A stretch of DNA of 64,000 bases from Nitrospinota bacterium (GTDB taxonomy: Bacteria > Nitrospinota_A > UBA7883 > JACRLM01). Position 1 is the first letter of the stretch; the number at the start of each line of letters is the position of its first letter. Under the pieces are notes generated by a model. That model saw only the letters and a program-made list of their open reading frames with translations. It had not been told where the DNA came from and did no database searches. Both the position numbers and the translations under genes were made by a program. This document shows positions 45,465-54,584 of the stretch, in pieces. The stretch covers positions 1 to 64,000 of the forward strand of contig JACRLM010000085.1 in the NCBI GenBank assembly GCA_016235255.1, written 5' to 3'.

Positions 45465-46301
45465 ATGACCGGTTATTCATACGATTCGCGGAGCGACTCG
45501 CTGAACGCCTACCTTAAGGACATCAGCGGGATAACACCCCTGACCAGGGCGGAGGAAATAGAATTGGCCCGGGACGGGGGCGACGCATCTGTCCGCAAGC
45601 TCGTGGAGCGCAACCTCAAGTACGTGGTGATGGTGGCCAACCATTACAAGGGGATGGGCATGTCCATGAACGACCTTATAAACGAGGGTAACATCGGCAT
45701 GATGGTGGCCGCCCGCCGGTTCAATCCGGACAAGGGGGTGAAATTCATCACCTACGCCGTGTGGTGGGTGCGTCAGGCGATCCTGCGGGCGCTGGCCGAG
45801 CAGGCGCGCATCGTGCGGCTGCCTGTGAAACAGGCGGGGCTGATCAACAGGATCACACGGGCTGTGGAGGCGCTGTCCCACAGGCTTAAAAGAGAGCCCA
45901 AGCTGGACGAGGTGGCCGGCGAGATGCGGATACGCCCCAAGTCGCTGGAGACGATCATGCGGGTGTACAAGGACTATATGAGCCTGGACTCGCCGATCAG
46001 CGACGACGATTCGGTGAGCCTGGGGGACTTGCTGGGCACTTCGCCGGAAAGCTCCGTGGAAGAGGAGTTCATCAGGCTTTGCTTCCATCACGACATGGAA
46101 AAGCTTCTGGCCGAGCTGCCGGAGCGGGAGGCGGAGGTTTTGCGGATGCGGTACGGCTTTGACGATCCGCCCATGACCCTGGAGGGAGTCGGCGGCAAAC
46201 TGGGGCTCACCCGCGAGAGGATAAGGCAGATTGAAAAATCCGCCAAGGAAAAGCTGCGGGTGAAAACACGAATACGGATTTTGGAGGAATACCTGCGTTG
46301 A
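45465..46301 (+). CDS. RNA polymerase sigma-70-family factor
   Basis: A 278-residue group 2/3 sigma factor without region 1.1. Region 1.2/2 is clear (LVERNLKYVVMVANHYKGMG, GNIGMMVAARRFNPDKG then VKFITYAVWWVRQAIL), region 3 has MRIRPKSLETIMRVYKDYM and region 4 has LPEREAEVLRMRYGFDD and LTRERIRQIEKSAKEKLR. The size fits a RpoH/RpoS/SigB-like alternative sigma factor. Upstream ATGs at 45408 and 45438 are possible starts. It overlaps the following lipoprotein gene. Confidence 0.9.
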   Translation: MTGYSYDSRSDSLNAYLKDISGITPLTRAEEIELARDGGDASVRKLVERNLKYVVMVANHYKGMGMSMNDLINEGNIGMMVAARRFNPDKGVKFITYAVWWVRQAILRALAEQARIVRLPVKQAGLINRITRAVEALSHRLKREPKLDEVAGEMRIRPKSLETIMRVYKDYMSLDSPISDDDSVSLGDLLGTSPESSVEEEFIRLCFHHDMEKLLAELPEREAEVLRMRYGFDDPPMTLEGVGGKLGLTRERIRQIEKSAKEKLRVKTRIRILEEYLR

Positions 46302-46888
46302 GAACCGGAGGATCGCTTTACGCCGCGGCCGTCATGATGGCGGCGCTTTTGGCCTCGTGCGCCCAGAACATAAACTCGCGCTACCAGATCGCGGAAAATC
46401 CGCTCACCACCGAGGTGAGGGACCGGACAAGGACCGCCAAGCTGTACCAGGATGTGGACACGATCCTCATTCTGGACGCCTTCGTGGACGACGAATCGCT
46501 GCGCAAGGCGTGGGCGGCGGACGACGCGCACAGGCGCAACCTCGGCCCCAACGAGGCCAAGGCGGCGCAGGAAAACGTGATGAAAGACGACGGCTCCAAA
46601 GTAAATTTCATCATGGCGCTGTACACGGCCAAGGATGAATGGAACGACCTGGCCAAGGCCGACAGCCGCTGGTCCGTTTACCTGGACACCCATAAGGGCC
46701 CGGTCCGGCCGGCGTCCGTCTCCAAGATTACGCTGGACAAGTTTTATTTGCGCGACAACCTGCCGTTCGAACCGACCTTCCGCAGGCTGTACTCGGTCTC
46801 CTTCGCGAAAAACGCTATTGGCAATGCTCCATACAGGCTGGTTATGTCCGGCCAGCTGGGCGAAACCTCGCTATACTGGGAAAAGTGA
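46298..46888 (+). CDS. Hypothetical lipoprotein
   Basis: A 196-residue protein with a short signal sequence and a likely lipobox at LLASCAQN (cysteine near residue 21). The rest is soluble and charged, with no recognised family. The start is a TTG at 46298, overlapping the sigma factor stop by 4 bp, and it ends overlapping the glutamate dehydrogenase start by 4 bp. This tight coupling suggests one transcript. Confidence 0.6.
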   Translation: MRTGGSLYAAAVMMAALLASCAQNINSRYQIAENPLTTEVRDRTRTAKLYQDVDTILILDAFVDDESLRKAWAADDAHRRNLGPNEAKAAQENVMKDDGSKVNFIMALYTAKDEWNDLAKADSRWSVYLDTHKGPVRPASVSKITLDKFYLRDNLPFEPTFRRLYSVSFAKNAIGNAPYRLVMSGQLGETSLYWEK

Positions 46889-48147
46889 GCGAGCCTTCCG
46901 GGGCCGCGGCCCCAAGCGCCATAGAGAACATCGTCCGCCTGATGCGCCGCACGGGCGAGGCGCTGGGATTTGAAAACAGGTATCCCGGCGCCCGGATGGT
47001 GGACCAGATCGCCGCGGCGGACAAAATAATCCGCTTCAAGGCCATCGTGAAAATGGACGATGGCTCCACCGGCATTTTCCAGTGCTACCGCGTGCAGCAT
47101 TCGGACACACTCGGGGCGTACAAGGGGGGCACAAGGCTCCATCCCAGCGTGGACATGGACGACGTGAAGGCCCTGGCCACGCTGATGACCCTCAAGACCG
47201 CATTGGTGGAAATCCCCTTCGGCGGGGCCAAGGGGGGCATCTGCGTTGATCCACACAAGCTTTCCACCGCCGAGCTTGAACGGCTCATCAGAAAATACAC
47301 CGTAAAACTCCTGCATGACATCGGGCCAAACACGGACATCCCGGCCCCGGACGTCAATTCCGGCGAGCGTGAAATGGCGTGGATATACGACGAGTACAGA
47401 AAGCACAGGGAGCTTGCGCGGGGGGTGGTGACCGGCAAGCCCGTGGAACTTGGCGGCTCCAAAGGGCGCAGGGAGGCCACCGGCAGAGGGGTCGTCATAA
47501 CATTGATGGAAGCGGCCAGGGAGATGGGGCTTTCGGATTTCACCGTGTCCATCGAGGGCTTCGGGAACGTGGGCAAACACGCGGCGGCGGAGCTTTATAA
47601 ACGCGGGGTGAAAGTTGTGGCGGTGTCCGACAGCGGGGGAATGGTGGCCGACCCTGCCGGGCTGGACATACCGGGCCTGATCGCACATAAATCAAAGACC
47701 GGCGCCGTGAGCGGATTCGCCGATACGTCGCCCAAAGAGGCCATAGCCGCCCACCCCGCAGACGTGTTCGTCCCCTGCGCGCTGGGGGACACCATCCGGC
47801 CGGACAACGTGAAGGACGTGAAGGCCCGGCTGATCGTGGAAGGGGCGAACGCCCCGGTGTCGCTGGACGCGGAAACGGAGTTGGGACGGCGCGGCGTGAC
47901 GATAGTCCCCGACATCCTGGCCAATTCCGGCGGGGTGATAGTTTCGTACTTCGAATGGGTGCAAAACCGCGAAGGGTTTTACTGGGAGGAAGAAGAGGTC
48001 AACCGCCGCCTGACCGACAAGATCACCGCCGCCTACGCCCGCGTGAAAGAGAGCGCCGTCCGGCAAGGAGTGTCATACCGCTCCGCCGCATACAGAATCG
48101 CCATGGAACGGATAGCAAAAGCGACGGAAGCGAGGGGAGTGCAGTAA
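46885..48147 (+). CDS. Glutamate dehydrogenase family enzyme
   Basis: An amino-acid dehydrogenase, most likely glutamate dehydrogenase, 420 residues. The catalytic Lys motif is GGAKGGICVDPHKL, the N-terminal domain has GAYKGGTRLHPSVDMDDV, and the nucleotide-binding domain has VSIEGFGNVGKHAAAEL with the GxGxxG turn. Choice of NAD or NADP cannot be read safely. The start is GTG at 46885. Confidence 0.92.
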   Translation: MSEPSGAAAPSAIENIVRLMRRTGEALGFENRYPGARMVDQIAAADKIIRFKAIVKMDDGSTGIFQCYRVQHSDTLGAYKGGTRLHPSVDMDDVKALATLMTLKTALVEIPFGGAKGGICVDPHKLSTAELERLIRKYTVKLLHDIGPNTDIPAPDVNSGEREMAWIYDEYRKHRELARGVVTGKPVELGGSKGRREATGRGVVITLMEAAREMGLSDFTVSIEGFGNVGKHAAAELYKRGVKVVAVSDSGGMVADPAGLDIPGLIAHKSKTGAVSGFADTSPKEAIAAHPADVFVPCALGDTIRPDNVKDVKARLIVEGANAPVSLDAETELGRRGVTIVPDILANSGGVIVSYFEWVQNREGFYWEEEEVNRRLTDKITAAYARVKESAVRQGVSYRSAAYRIAMERIAKATEARGVQ

Positions 48148-48193
48148 TTTTTATTTACCTCTAAACCTTGGATGAATCGTCCAGTTATCGATA

Positions 48194-48608
48194 TCACGGC
48201 CACGTTTCACGCGGCAACCTCTCTTTTATGGCAGTAAAGGCTTGGCGCGCAATTGCCAAAGCTTCTTCCGCTTCTTTCATTTCGGGATCCTCCGGCGGAC
48301 CTGGATACCGGAACTTCCAGGCGTACTCCGTCAAAGGAACAGCCTTGTCCACTATCTCTTTTAACGAAGGGTCCAGATCAAGGCACTGCTCCCCCACTTC
48401 TTCCAGACTGTGAGTCTTGCGGAACAATATCCCGTTCCATGTCAAAAAATCCCTTGAACGCCTTCTCCACGGCCTGCTGGCAGTGAAATACAACGTCGGA
48501 GAAAAGCGGAGGTTGCGCTGCCATGTCATGTTCCGCCGCCCTGATGTCGGTGGCGGCCCTGGCAAGCCACGATTTTGTCTCTTCGATCAGGACAAGGTCA
48601 TGCGGCAT
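48194..48608 (-). pseudogene. HEPN-domain protein with frameshift
   Basis: A HEPN-domain gene split into two frames. The first frame runs from ATG 48608 and encodes VFHCQQAVEKAFKGF; the rest, FLTWNGILFRKTHSLEEV to the end, is in another frame. They join at a run of six T residues on the minus strand (48444-48449), where five T residues would restore one protein. The intact product would be about 138 residues and match HEPN proteins encoded next to nucleotidyltransferases. The frameshift could be a real mutation, a read error or slippage. Confidence 0.7.
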
Positions 48609-48927
48609 AAAGCAACTTGCCTTCACGCGCCACGGTGGCCTGAAGCGATGCGGTTATCCGCAGGCGGCTTTCAAATTCATGCCGTGTTTGCACGATCACA
48701 TCCGCCGCCGCCCGGGTCCCTCGAAGCGCTTGATAGGCGGTACGGCTTTTACGGCGGGCCTGTTCAGCCTCATCGGGCACAACTATAAGGATGTCATAGT
48801 CGCTGTCCTGCCCAAAATCACCCCTGGCCTTGGATCCAAAAAGGTATATCTTGTCCGGCTTGAACGTTTTTACCAGCCGAGAGACTATCTCCGACAGGAC
48901 AGGATCGGCCAATTCAAGGATGCTCAT
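48598..48927 (-). CDS. MNT-type nucleotidyltransferase (HEPN partner)
   Basis: A 109-residue minimal nucleotidyltransferase of the antitoxin type. The motif LFGSKARGDFGQDSDYDILI carries the GS and DxD residues of the active site. In MNT/HEPN toxin-antitoxin pairs this enzyme modifies and silences the HEPN RNase. It overlaps the broken HEPN gene by 11 bp. The partner's frameshift may leave it without a toxin. Confidence 0.85.
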   Translation of the reverse strand: MSILELADPVLSEIVSRLVKTFKPDKIYLFGSKARGDFGQDSDYDILIVVPDEAEQARRKSRTAYQALRGTRAAADVIVQTRHEFESRLRITASLQATVAREGKLLYAA

Positions 48928-49048
48928 GATTTACCACACGCTGATGGTGATACAGCAATATTAGGCAATCCGCGCCGAATGGTCAATGCCAGCGGCCATT
49001 TAGATGGCGCCCAAAGCGCCCGTGGTGAATTGCACCGCTGGAAGCGTT

Positions 49049-49077
49049 AAAAAAACCGTGGCGCGTGAACGCCACGG
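49049..49077 (-). terminator. Rho-independent terminator of typA
   Basis: On the minus strand an 8-bp stem CCGTGGCG/CGCCACGG (49077-49056, six-base loop) is followed by seven T residues (49055-49049), 27 bases after the typA stop. Confidence 0.88.
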
Positions 49078-49103
49078 TCGTAAAAGTCCGGCTGACGAAA
49101 TGC

Positions 49104-50942
49104 TTACACAGCCTGGAGCTTCCTGTTGTATTTCTTCCGATCTTCCTCGCCAAGATACCTTTTGCGAAGCCGCACGGCTGTCGGGGTGATCTCGGCCAGT
49201 TCGTCGTTGTTCAGAAATTCAAGGGACTGCTCCAGCGAAAGCTTCCTTGCGGGTGACAGTTTTATATTGTCGTCCGACCCGGATGCGCGCATGTTGGTCA
49301 GTTTCTTGCCGCGCACGGCGTTGACCACGAGGTCCACGCTCTTGTTGCACTCGCCGACTATCATCCCTTCGTAAACTTCCACGCCCGGCTCGATGAAAAG
49401 GTCGCCCCGGTCTGAAAGTTTGTCCAGCGAATAGGCTGTGGCCTCGCCGCTGTCCTGGCTTATCAGCACGCCGTTGCGGCGCGACTGGATGGGCCCGGAC
49501 CACGGTATGTACCTGTGGAACGAGTGTGTCATCAGCGCCGAACCGCGCGTGTCCGTCAAAAGCTCGCCGTGCACGCCGATGAGCCCCCGGGCCGGAATCG
49601 TGAACTCCAGCCTTGTGCGGCCGTCGGAAAGGGGCTGCATGTTCTTAAGCTCCCCGCGCCGCGTGCCGAATTTTTCTATCACCTTGCCGGCGTACGGCTC
49701 TTCCACGTCTATGATGACGAACTCCTCCGGCTCCATCTTCTGCCCTTCCATTTCGCGCACTATAACTTCCGGACGGGAAACGGAGAACTCATACCCCTCG
49801 CGGCGCATGGTCTCTATGAGGATTGCCAGGTGAAGCTCGCCGCGGCCGGAAACGCGGAACGAATCGTTCTCTTCGGCCCGTTCCACTTTCAACCCCAGGT
49901 TGGCCCTGGCCTCCTGGTCGAGCCTGTCGCGCAGGTGGCGGCCCGTCACCTTGTCGCCGGCCTTGCCGACGAAAGGCGAAGTGTTCACCGAAAAGTTCAT
50001 GGAGATGGTCGGCTCGTCTATCTCGATGGCCGGGAGGGCCTCCGGGAATTCCTTGTCCGCCAGGGTCTCGCCGATGTCCAGGTCCTTGAAACCCGCCAGC
50101 ATCACGATGTCGCCCGCGCCGGCCTTCGCCACCTCTTCACGGGAAAGCCCTTCGAACCCGAAAAGTTTCACCACCTTGCCGAAGCTTATGTCCCCGTCGC
50201 GGTTGATGCGGGCGATATTGTCCCCAGTGGAGACGACGCCCCGGTTGACCTTGCCGACGGCCATGCGGCCCAGATAGTCGCTGTATTCAACCGATGTGAC
50301 GAGCATCTGGAAAGGCTCGGTCTGGCTCACCATGGGCGGGTCCACCTTTTCCACGATGGTGTCCAGAAGGGGCGCCATGGAAGTTCCGGGCGTGGCCATG
50401 TCCAGCGTGGCTATCCCCTGCTTGGCGGAGGCGTACACCACGGTGAAATCAAGCTGCTTGTCGTTCGCGCCAAGGGCGGCGAAAAGGTCGAAAATCTGGT
50501 CTAGCACCCATGAAGGGCGGGCGTCTGCCCTGTCTATCTTGTTTATCACCACTATCGGGGCAAGGCCCAGCTCCAATGCCTTGCGCAGCACGTATTTGGT
50601 CTGTGGCATGGGGCCGTCCACGGCGTCCACTAAAAGCAGCGCGCCGTCCACCATTTTCAGGATGCGCTGCACCTCGCCGCCGAAGTCGGAGTGGCCGGGG
50701 GTGTCCACAATGTTCACCTTGACGCCTTTCCACCTGGTGGCGGCGTTCTTGGCGAAGATGGTTATTCCGCGCTCGCGCTCAAGCTCGTTGGCGTCCATGA
50801 CGCGCTCGACCACCTTTTCATTTTCGCGGAAAAGTCCCGACGACCTGAAAAGCGCGTCCACCAATGTGGTCTTCCCATGGTCAACGTGGGCTATGACGCA
50901 GATGTTGCGGATGTCCTCCCGCCTGTTCTCCTTGTTTTCCAA
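49104..50942 (-). CDS. typA: GTP-binding protein TypA/BipA
   Basis: A ribosome-associated translational GTPase of 612 residues, important in stress and ribosome assembly. GTPase motifs are AHVDHGKTTLVDAL (G1), the RGITI switch 1, VDTPGHSDFGGEV (G3) and NKIDRADARP (G4). The EF-G-like domains III and V and the C-terminal BipA domain follow (KRYLGEEDRKKYNRKL at the end). I prefer a TTG start at 50942 with GGAG upstream over the TTG at 50963, which would start almost at the transcript end. A promoter lies just upstream. Confidence 0.94.
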   Translation of the reverse strand: MENKENRREDIRNICVIAHVDHGKTTLVDALFRSSGLFRENEKVVERVMDANELERERGITIFAKNAATRWKGVKVNIVDTPGHSDFGGEVQRILKMVDGALLLVDAVDGPMPQTKYVLRKALELGLAPIVVINKIDRADARPSWVLDQIFDLFAALGANDKQLDFTVVYASAKQGIATLDMATPGTSMAPLLDTIVEKVDPPMVSQTEPFQMLVTSVEYSDYLGRMAVGKVNRGVVSTGDNIARINRDGDISFGKVVKLFGFEGLSREEVAKAGAGDIVMLAGFKDLDIGETLADKEFPEALPAIEIDEPTISMNFSVNTSPFVGKAGDKVTGRHLRDRLDQEARANLGLKVERAEENDSFRVSGRGELHLAILIETMRREGYEFSVSRPEVIVREMEGQKMEPEEFVIIDVEEPYAGKVIEKFGTRRGELKNMQPLSDGRTRLEFTIPARGLIGVHGELLTDTRGSALMTHSFHRYIPWSGPIQSRRNGVLISQDSGEATAYSLDKLSDRGDLFIEPGVEVYEGMIVGECNKSVDLVVNAVRGKKLTNMRASGSDDNIKLSPARKLSLEQSLEFLNNDELAEITPTAVRLRKRYLGEEDRKKYNRKLQAV

Positions 50943-50971
50943 AATCTTGCTCCAGTCCAACAAAATTTTTA

Positions 50972-50980
50972 ATTATAGCA
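50972..50980 (-). promoter_or_regulatory. Extended -10 promoter of typA
   Basis: The minus strand reads TGC followed by a perfect TATAAT (50977-50972). The transcript would begin near 50965, leaving a leader of about 22 bases to the TTG at 50942. Sequence and spacing match the lysS promoter. Confidence 0.55.
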
Positions 50981-51096
50981 TATTTTATGATTATGCGCAG
51001 GGGCCGGGGTAATTTTGATATGGTTCACAGGCCGGGAGGGGATCGGACACCGGACGCGAATCCGGCAAGGCGTTAGATATCAGCGCGCTGACAGCG

Positions 51097-51408
51097 TCAC
51101 TTGGACCGGACGTAGTTGTATATCAGCTTTATCTCCTCGTCCGTAAGCCCATCCTGCGGAGGCATCGCCCTTGAACGGAACTTGAAGCCGCGCTGGGGCT
51201 TTCCCTCCCAACGGGACCCGTTTTTCACCTGTTTTATGAACTGATCGAGGGTGAATTTCGTCTCTCCGAGATCAGGCCCGAATTTCTGGAATGGACTGCC
51301 TGGTTTTTCATGGCACTTCACGCACCGCACGTACACCTTCGGCATTTCCGCCCCGTGCGAAGCGGTGGCGATTATCGTGAGCGAAAGAGCGAATATTATA
51401 TTCCTCAT
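51097..51408 (-). CDS. Monohaem cytochrome c
   Basis: A 103-residue exported cytochrome c with a signal peptide (LSLTIIATASHGAE) and one haem site CVKCH. The Met ligand is likely in FRSRAMPPQDGLT. It overlaps the end of the oxidase-like gene by 4 bp and is likely its electron donor. Confidence 0.9.
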   Translation of the reverse strand: MRNIIFALSLTIIATASHGAEMPKVYVRCVKCHEKPGSPFQKFGPDLGETKFTLDQFIKQVKNGSRWEGKPQRGFKFRSRAMPPQDGLTDEEIKLIYNYVRSK

Positions 51409-52742
51409 GCCGCCGCGGGTTTCCTTTTAGAAAGCGCCTTGATCATGAAAATTACGTACACCACGCCGCTTATTATGGCGAAAAATCCGCCGATTCCCAT
51501 GATCCCCATGCCGATCTGCTTTGCCAGGTCGTCCAACTGCTGGGCCTGCCCGAAAGTCTTGCGAGGAAGGCCGTGGTATCCGCCGATATACATTCCAAGC
51601 GAGAAAAGCGACTGCCCCACGCCATACACCGTCAACTGGCGCGTGAGCCATTTTCCGGCGACGTTCAACCTGCCGTTCTCCACCATCGCCACAAGCCCGG
51701 TGGTCATGAACGCCAGTGTCACGGAACCGATTGTGCCGTGATAATGGGCCGGGATGCGGGTGTCGCTCCCCTCTATCGTCAGGGCGATAAGCCCGCCGAC
51801 AGCGAAAAGGAACACAGAGAGGGCCAGCCCCCGGCGGACATAACCCTCACCGCCGGAAGAGTACAGCATTTTCACCGCCGCCAGGCCGAAGATTATCGGC
51901 CCGAAGGAAAGCCCCCAGGCCTTAAGCAAAAGGTAAAACCTCCTGCTCTCCACCGTCAGCGCGCCGGAGGAAAGATAATAGAAAGGAGCCGCCAGCACCA
52001 ACACAAGCATAAGGGCCAGGATCGCCGCCGCCATTTTGTTGGGGACTATCTCGTTACCCGCGATCTTTTTCGCCAATATGGCCCAGGCCGCCATCAGCCC
52101 AAGCGTGTTGGCGAATTGAAGCACGTGGCCGCCGCCCCAGAAGAGCGACTCGAAAAACATGCGGGACATGGCGATTTCCGGATTCCCGGACACCTGCGTC
52201 CACGCGATGGCGAAGCATATTATCGCCACGATCAACGCGGCCCCGGCGGCGAGAAGCGAAAGCCCCTTGGCCCAGGCAAGCTGCCCGCCGCCGAAAGTGG
52301 CCTTCAAAAGGACCGGAGCCCGGAGGATCACCCCCAGCGCGGCGAATCCGAAGAACACGCTGATCCCGGCGAAATACAGCGGCCGGGCCAGCACCGGCAC
52401 ATAATTGTTCAGCAACGGCGAGGCGGGGCCTGTGAACGGCGTGGCCACTATAAGCCCCACCCCCAGCAGCGCCCCGGCGGCTGCGAGAAGCTCCACCGTT
52501 TTCGTCTCCGTTCCGGCGGTGACGTAATACATCATGAAGATAATGAATCCCAAAAACCATATCACCACCGCCAGCACCACATGGGTGACAAGGGCGGTCT
52601 TGAAAAACTCCTGGTCGGAAAAAAGCAGGTTGAATCCCGGCGCGCGGGCCACCACCATCAGGAAGGCGTAAATGCCCATGAACGCCATTGAAGTTATGGC
52701 CACGCCAAGCCATGCCGTGGCGCCGTGTCTGCAAGGAAACAT
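51405..52742 (-). CDS. Haem-copper-oxidase-like membrane subunit
   Basis: A 445-residue protein with about 12 membrane helices of the oxidase subunit I superfamily. The haem-ligand histidines are placed as expected: helix II LVTHVVLAVVIWF (His54), helix VI WGGGHVLQF (His206, the copper-ligand position), and helix X IPAHYHGTIGS (His333 and His335). In helix VII, where oxidases have the CuB pair WAHH, this protein reads AAPFYY (251-256), so two copper ligands appear absent. A further GYHG (His390) is near the C-terminus. Oxygen reduction is therefore uncertain; it could be a nitric-oxide or other-electron-acceptor protein, or a quinol-type electron carrier. Confidence 0.7.
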   Translation of the reverse strand: MFPCRHGATAWLGVAITSMAFMGIYAFLMVVARAPGFNLLFSDQEFFKTALVTHVVLAVVIWFLGFIIFMMYYVTAGTETKTVELLAAAGALLGVGLIVATPFTGPASPLLNNYVPVLARPLYFAGISVFFGFAALGVILRAPVLLKATFGGGQLAWAKGLSLLAAGAALIVAIICFAIAWTQVSGNPEIAMSRMFFESLFWGGGHVLQFANTLGLMAAWAILAKKIAGNEIVPNKMAAAILALMLVLVLAAPFYYLSSGALTVESRRFYLLLKAWGLSFGPIIFGLAAVKMLYSSGGEGYVRRGLALSVFLFAVGGLIALTIEGSDTRIPAHYHGTIGSVTLAFMTTGLVAMVENGRLNVAGKWLTRQLTVYGVGQSLFSLGMYIGGYHGLPRKTFGQAQQLDDLAKQIGMGIMGIGGFFAIISGVVYVIFMIKALSKRKPAAA

Positions 52743-52823
52743 CCCGGAAATACCTCTTGATTGGGAAAGCTGGAAGTTTACAACGAAAGAGCCCTCGCGG
52801 CAATGGCGCGAAGGCCACGCCGC

Positions 52824-53747
52824 CTATCCGCCGTATGCCTGGCGTAAAAGTTCGCCCGCGCCCATTTTCAAAAGCTCTTCGGCGAGCTTGCGCCCCATCT
52901 CCTCATGCGCTCCGGCGGCGCATTGCGCCGAGCGGCGGTATATCACGGAGCCGTCCACCGCGCCCACCAGCCCTTCCATCTCCACTTTGCCTATGCTGAC
53001 AGTGGCGTGCCCGGCTATCGGCACCTGGCATCCCCCTTCCAGCCGCTTTAGGAACGCGCGCTCCGCCTCCACCGCCACCCGCGTATTGGCGTGGTCGAGA
53101 AATTTTATCAGCCGCAGCGTCTCCGCGTCGTCCATCCGCGCCTCAATGCCGACGGCCCCCTGGGCCACAGCCGGCAAGGAATCGGCCACGGACATGTACT
53201 CCGTGATGGCCTCCTCATGCTCCATCCGCTTTAATCCCGCAACGGCCAGGATCACAGCGTCCATCTTGTCCTCGGTAAGCTTTCGCAGCCTTGTGCCCAC
53301 GTTGCCGCGCAGCGAGACTATCTTCACATCGGGCCTGCGGCTCAATATCTGTGTCTGCCTGCGGAGCGAGGAAGTGCCCACCACGGCCCCCTGCGGCAGG
53401 TCCGCGAAGGATTTCACTGTCCGCGCCACCAATGCGTCCCGTGGGTCCTCCCGCTCGCAGATGCAGGCGATGAAAAGCCCCTCCGGCAGCGCCGTGGGGA
53501 CATCCTTCATGGAGTGGACTGCGATGTGGATGGAACGGTCCAGCAGGGCGTTCTCGATCTCCTTTACGAATAGCCCCTTGCCGCCCACCATTGCCAGCGG
53601 CACGTCGAGAATCTTGTCCCCCTGGGTCTGGATGATCTGCAGGGAGACGTTTTTCTCCGGATGCTCGATTTCTATCTGCGACTTCACCCAGTTGGCCTGC
53701 CACAGCGCCAGGGGTGAACCGCGTGTCCCGATAATTATGTCAGACAA
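52824..53747 (-). CDS. hemC: Porphobilinogen deaminase
   Basis: Joins four porphobilinogen units into hydroxymethylbilane in tetrapyrrole synthesis. It has IIIGTRGSPLALWQA at the start, the catalytic Asp region VHSMKDVPTALPE, GTSSLRRQTQ, LRGNVGTRLRKL and the cofactor-binding Cys in LEGGCQVPIAGHA. 307 residues, normal. It is on the same strand as hemA but separated from it by the toxin-antitoxin array. Confidence 0.97.
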   Translation of the reverse strand: MSDIIIGTRGSPLALWQANWVKSQIEIEHPEKNVSLQIIQTQGDKILDVPLAMVGGKGLFVKEIENALLDRSIHIAVHSMKDVPTALPEGLFIACICEREDPRDALVARTVKSFADLPQGAVVGTSSLRRQTQILSRRPDVKIVSLRGNVGTRLRKLTEDKMDAVILAVAGLKRMEHEEAITEYMSVADSLPAVAQGAVGIEARMDDAETLRLIKFLDHANTRVAVEAERAFLKRLEGGCQVPIAGHATVSIGKVEMEGLVGAVDGSVIYRRSAQCAAGAHEEMGRKLAEELLKMGAGELLRQAYGG

Positions 53748-53779
53748 TGTGAAACTCCGAAAATGCGTTTACCATTCAA

Positions 53780-54220
53780 CTATATTAGCAGTGCATCTTT
53801 TGGACCGGAACCGGGGCCATTCTTGGGCAATATTCTTATAACACCTTTTTTTACCCGTCTGGCCAATGTGACCGCCCTTCGGGCTTCCGTCAATGATATC
53901 GGCTCATAATCTCCAGGATAGCGCGTGACGGTGGCATATTCAGTCAGCCTGTCCTGATCCAGCTTCGCCAACGGCGGCGTGAACTTTATCTTAGCTGCAA
54001 CAACAAGCGCCGCGATATTGTGCGTCCTGGAGAATTCCACCCCTTTCCACACAAGCAATGCCTTTAGATACTTTTCAGCGCATTGCTGCGCATGGAAACA
54101 TACCGTGTCCGCCGGGCTTTTCTTGCCCATCTTCACCATATGCCCGGCGGTCAACAGGTCGCTTTCAGCTTTTTTAATCCATTCGCGGACAACCTTGAGC
54201 GTATTTTCAAGGTTTCGCAT
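53780..54220 (-). CDS. HEPN-domain protein (module 2)
   Basis: A 146-residue HEPN-domain protein of the kind paired with minimal nucleotidyltransferases. Typical segments are VCFHAQQCAEKYLKALLVWK and VEFSRTHNIAALV and RYPGDYEPIS. HEPN members of such pairs act as RNA-cleaving toxins. It overlaps its nucleotidyltransferase gene by 14 bp. The start at ATG 54220 fits family length; a longer frame exists but looks non-coding. Confidence 0.85.
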   Translation of the reverse strand: MRNLENTLKVVREWIKKAESDLLTAGHMVKMGKKSPADTVCFHAQQCAEKYLKALLVWKGVEFSRTHNIAALVVAAKIKFTPPLAKLDQDRLTEYATVTRYPGDYEPISLTEARRAVTLARRVKKGVIRILPKNGPGSGPKDALLI

Positions 54221-54515
54221 AAAGGACCTGTCCCTCGTGAAAGGCGGGCCATTCGATTGTGCCCACCACATCCTTGCGCCATTCAAATTCCGATGGAGTT
54301 GTGACAATCACGTCCTTTTCAACCGGGAAATCATGGAGAGCCGTCCTCACCTTAAGTTGCGCCCGCCTCTTGGAGCCCCTTATTTTCATCACCACAAGCA
54401 AGTCCACATCGCTGTCCGGCCCGGCCTCGCCACGGGCGTAAGAGCCGAATAGAATGATTTTATCGGGCTTGAAGCGCAAAGCTATTTTATCAACGATATC
54501 GCTGATTATTTTCAT
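54207..54515 (-). CDS. MNT-type nucleotidyltransferase (module 2)
   Basis: A 102-residue minimal nucleotidyltransferase with ILFGSYARGEAGPDSDVDLL and the usual C-terminal DxxE region. The probable antitoxin of the HEPN protein encoded just downstream. I set the start at ATG 54515, where family similarity begins. Confidence 0.88.
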   Translation of the reverse strand: MKIISDIVDKIALRFKPDKIILFGSYARGEAGPDSDVDLLVVMKIRGSKRRAQLKVRTALHDFPVEKDVIVTTPSEFEWRKDVVGTIEWPAFHEGQVLYAKP

Positions 54516-54584
54516 GACGCTTCTCTGGGCGTTTCCATCCACGGCATGTTTTGACCGGCGCAAGAATAATTCTCCGATTTTAAA

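Noticed and set aside
49515..50504. Long plus-strand frame opposite typA
   Set aside because: typA is fully conserved on the other strand; the frame is a shadow of its codon use.
50943..50963. Leaderless start of typA at the TTG at 50963
   Set aside because: The transcript would begin within a few bases of this codon. The TTG at 50942 has a GGAG site at a good distance and still keeps the GTPase domain whole.
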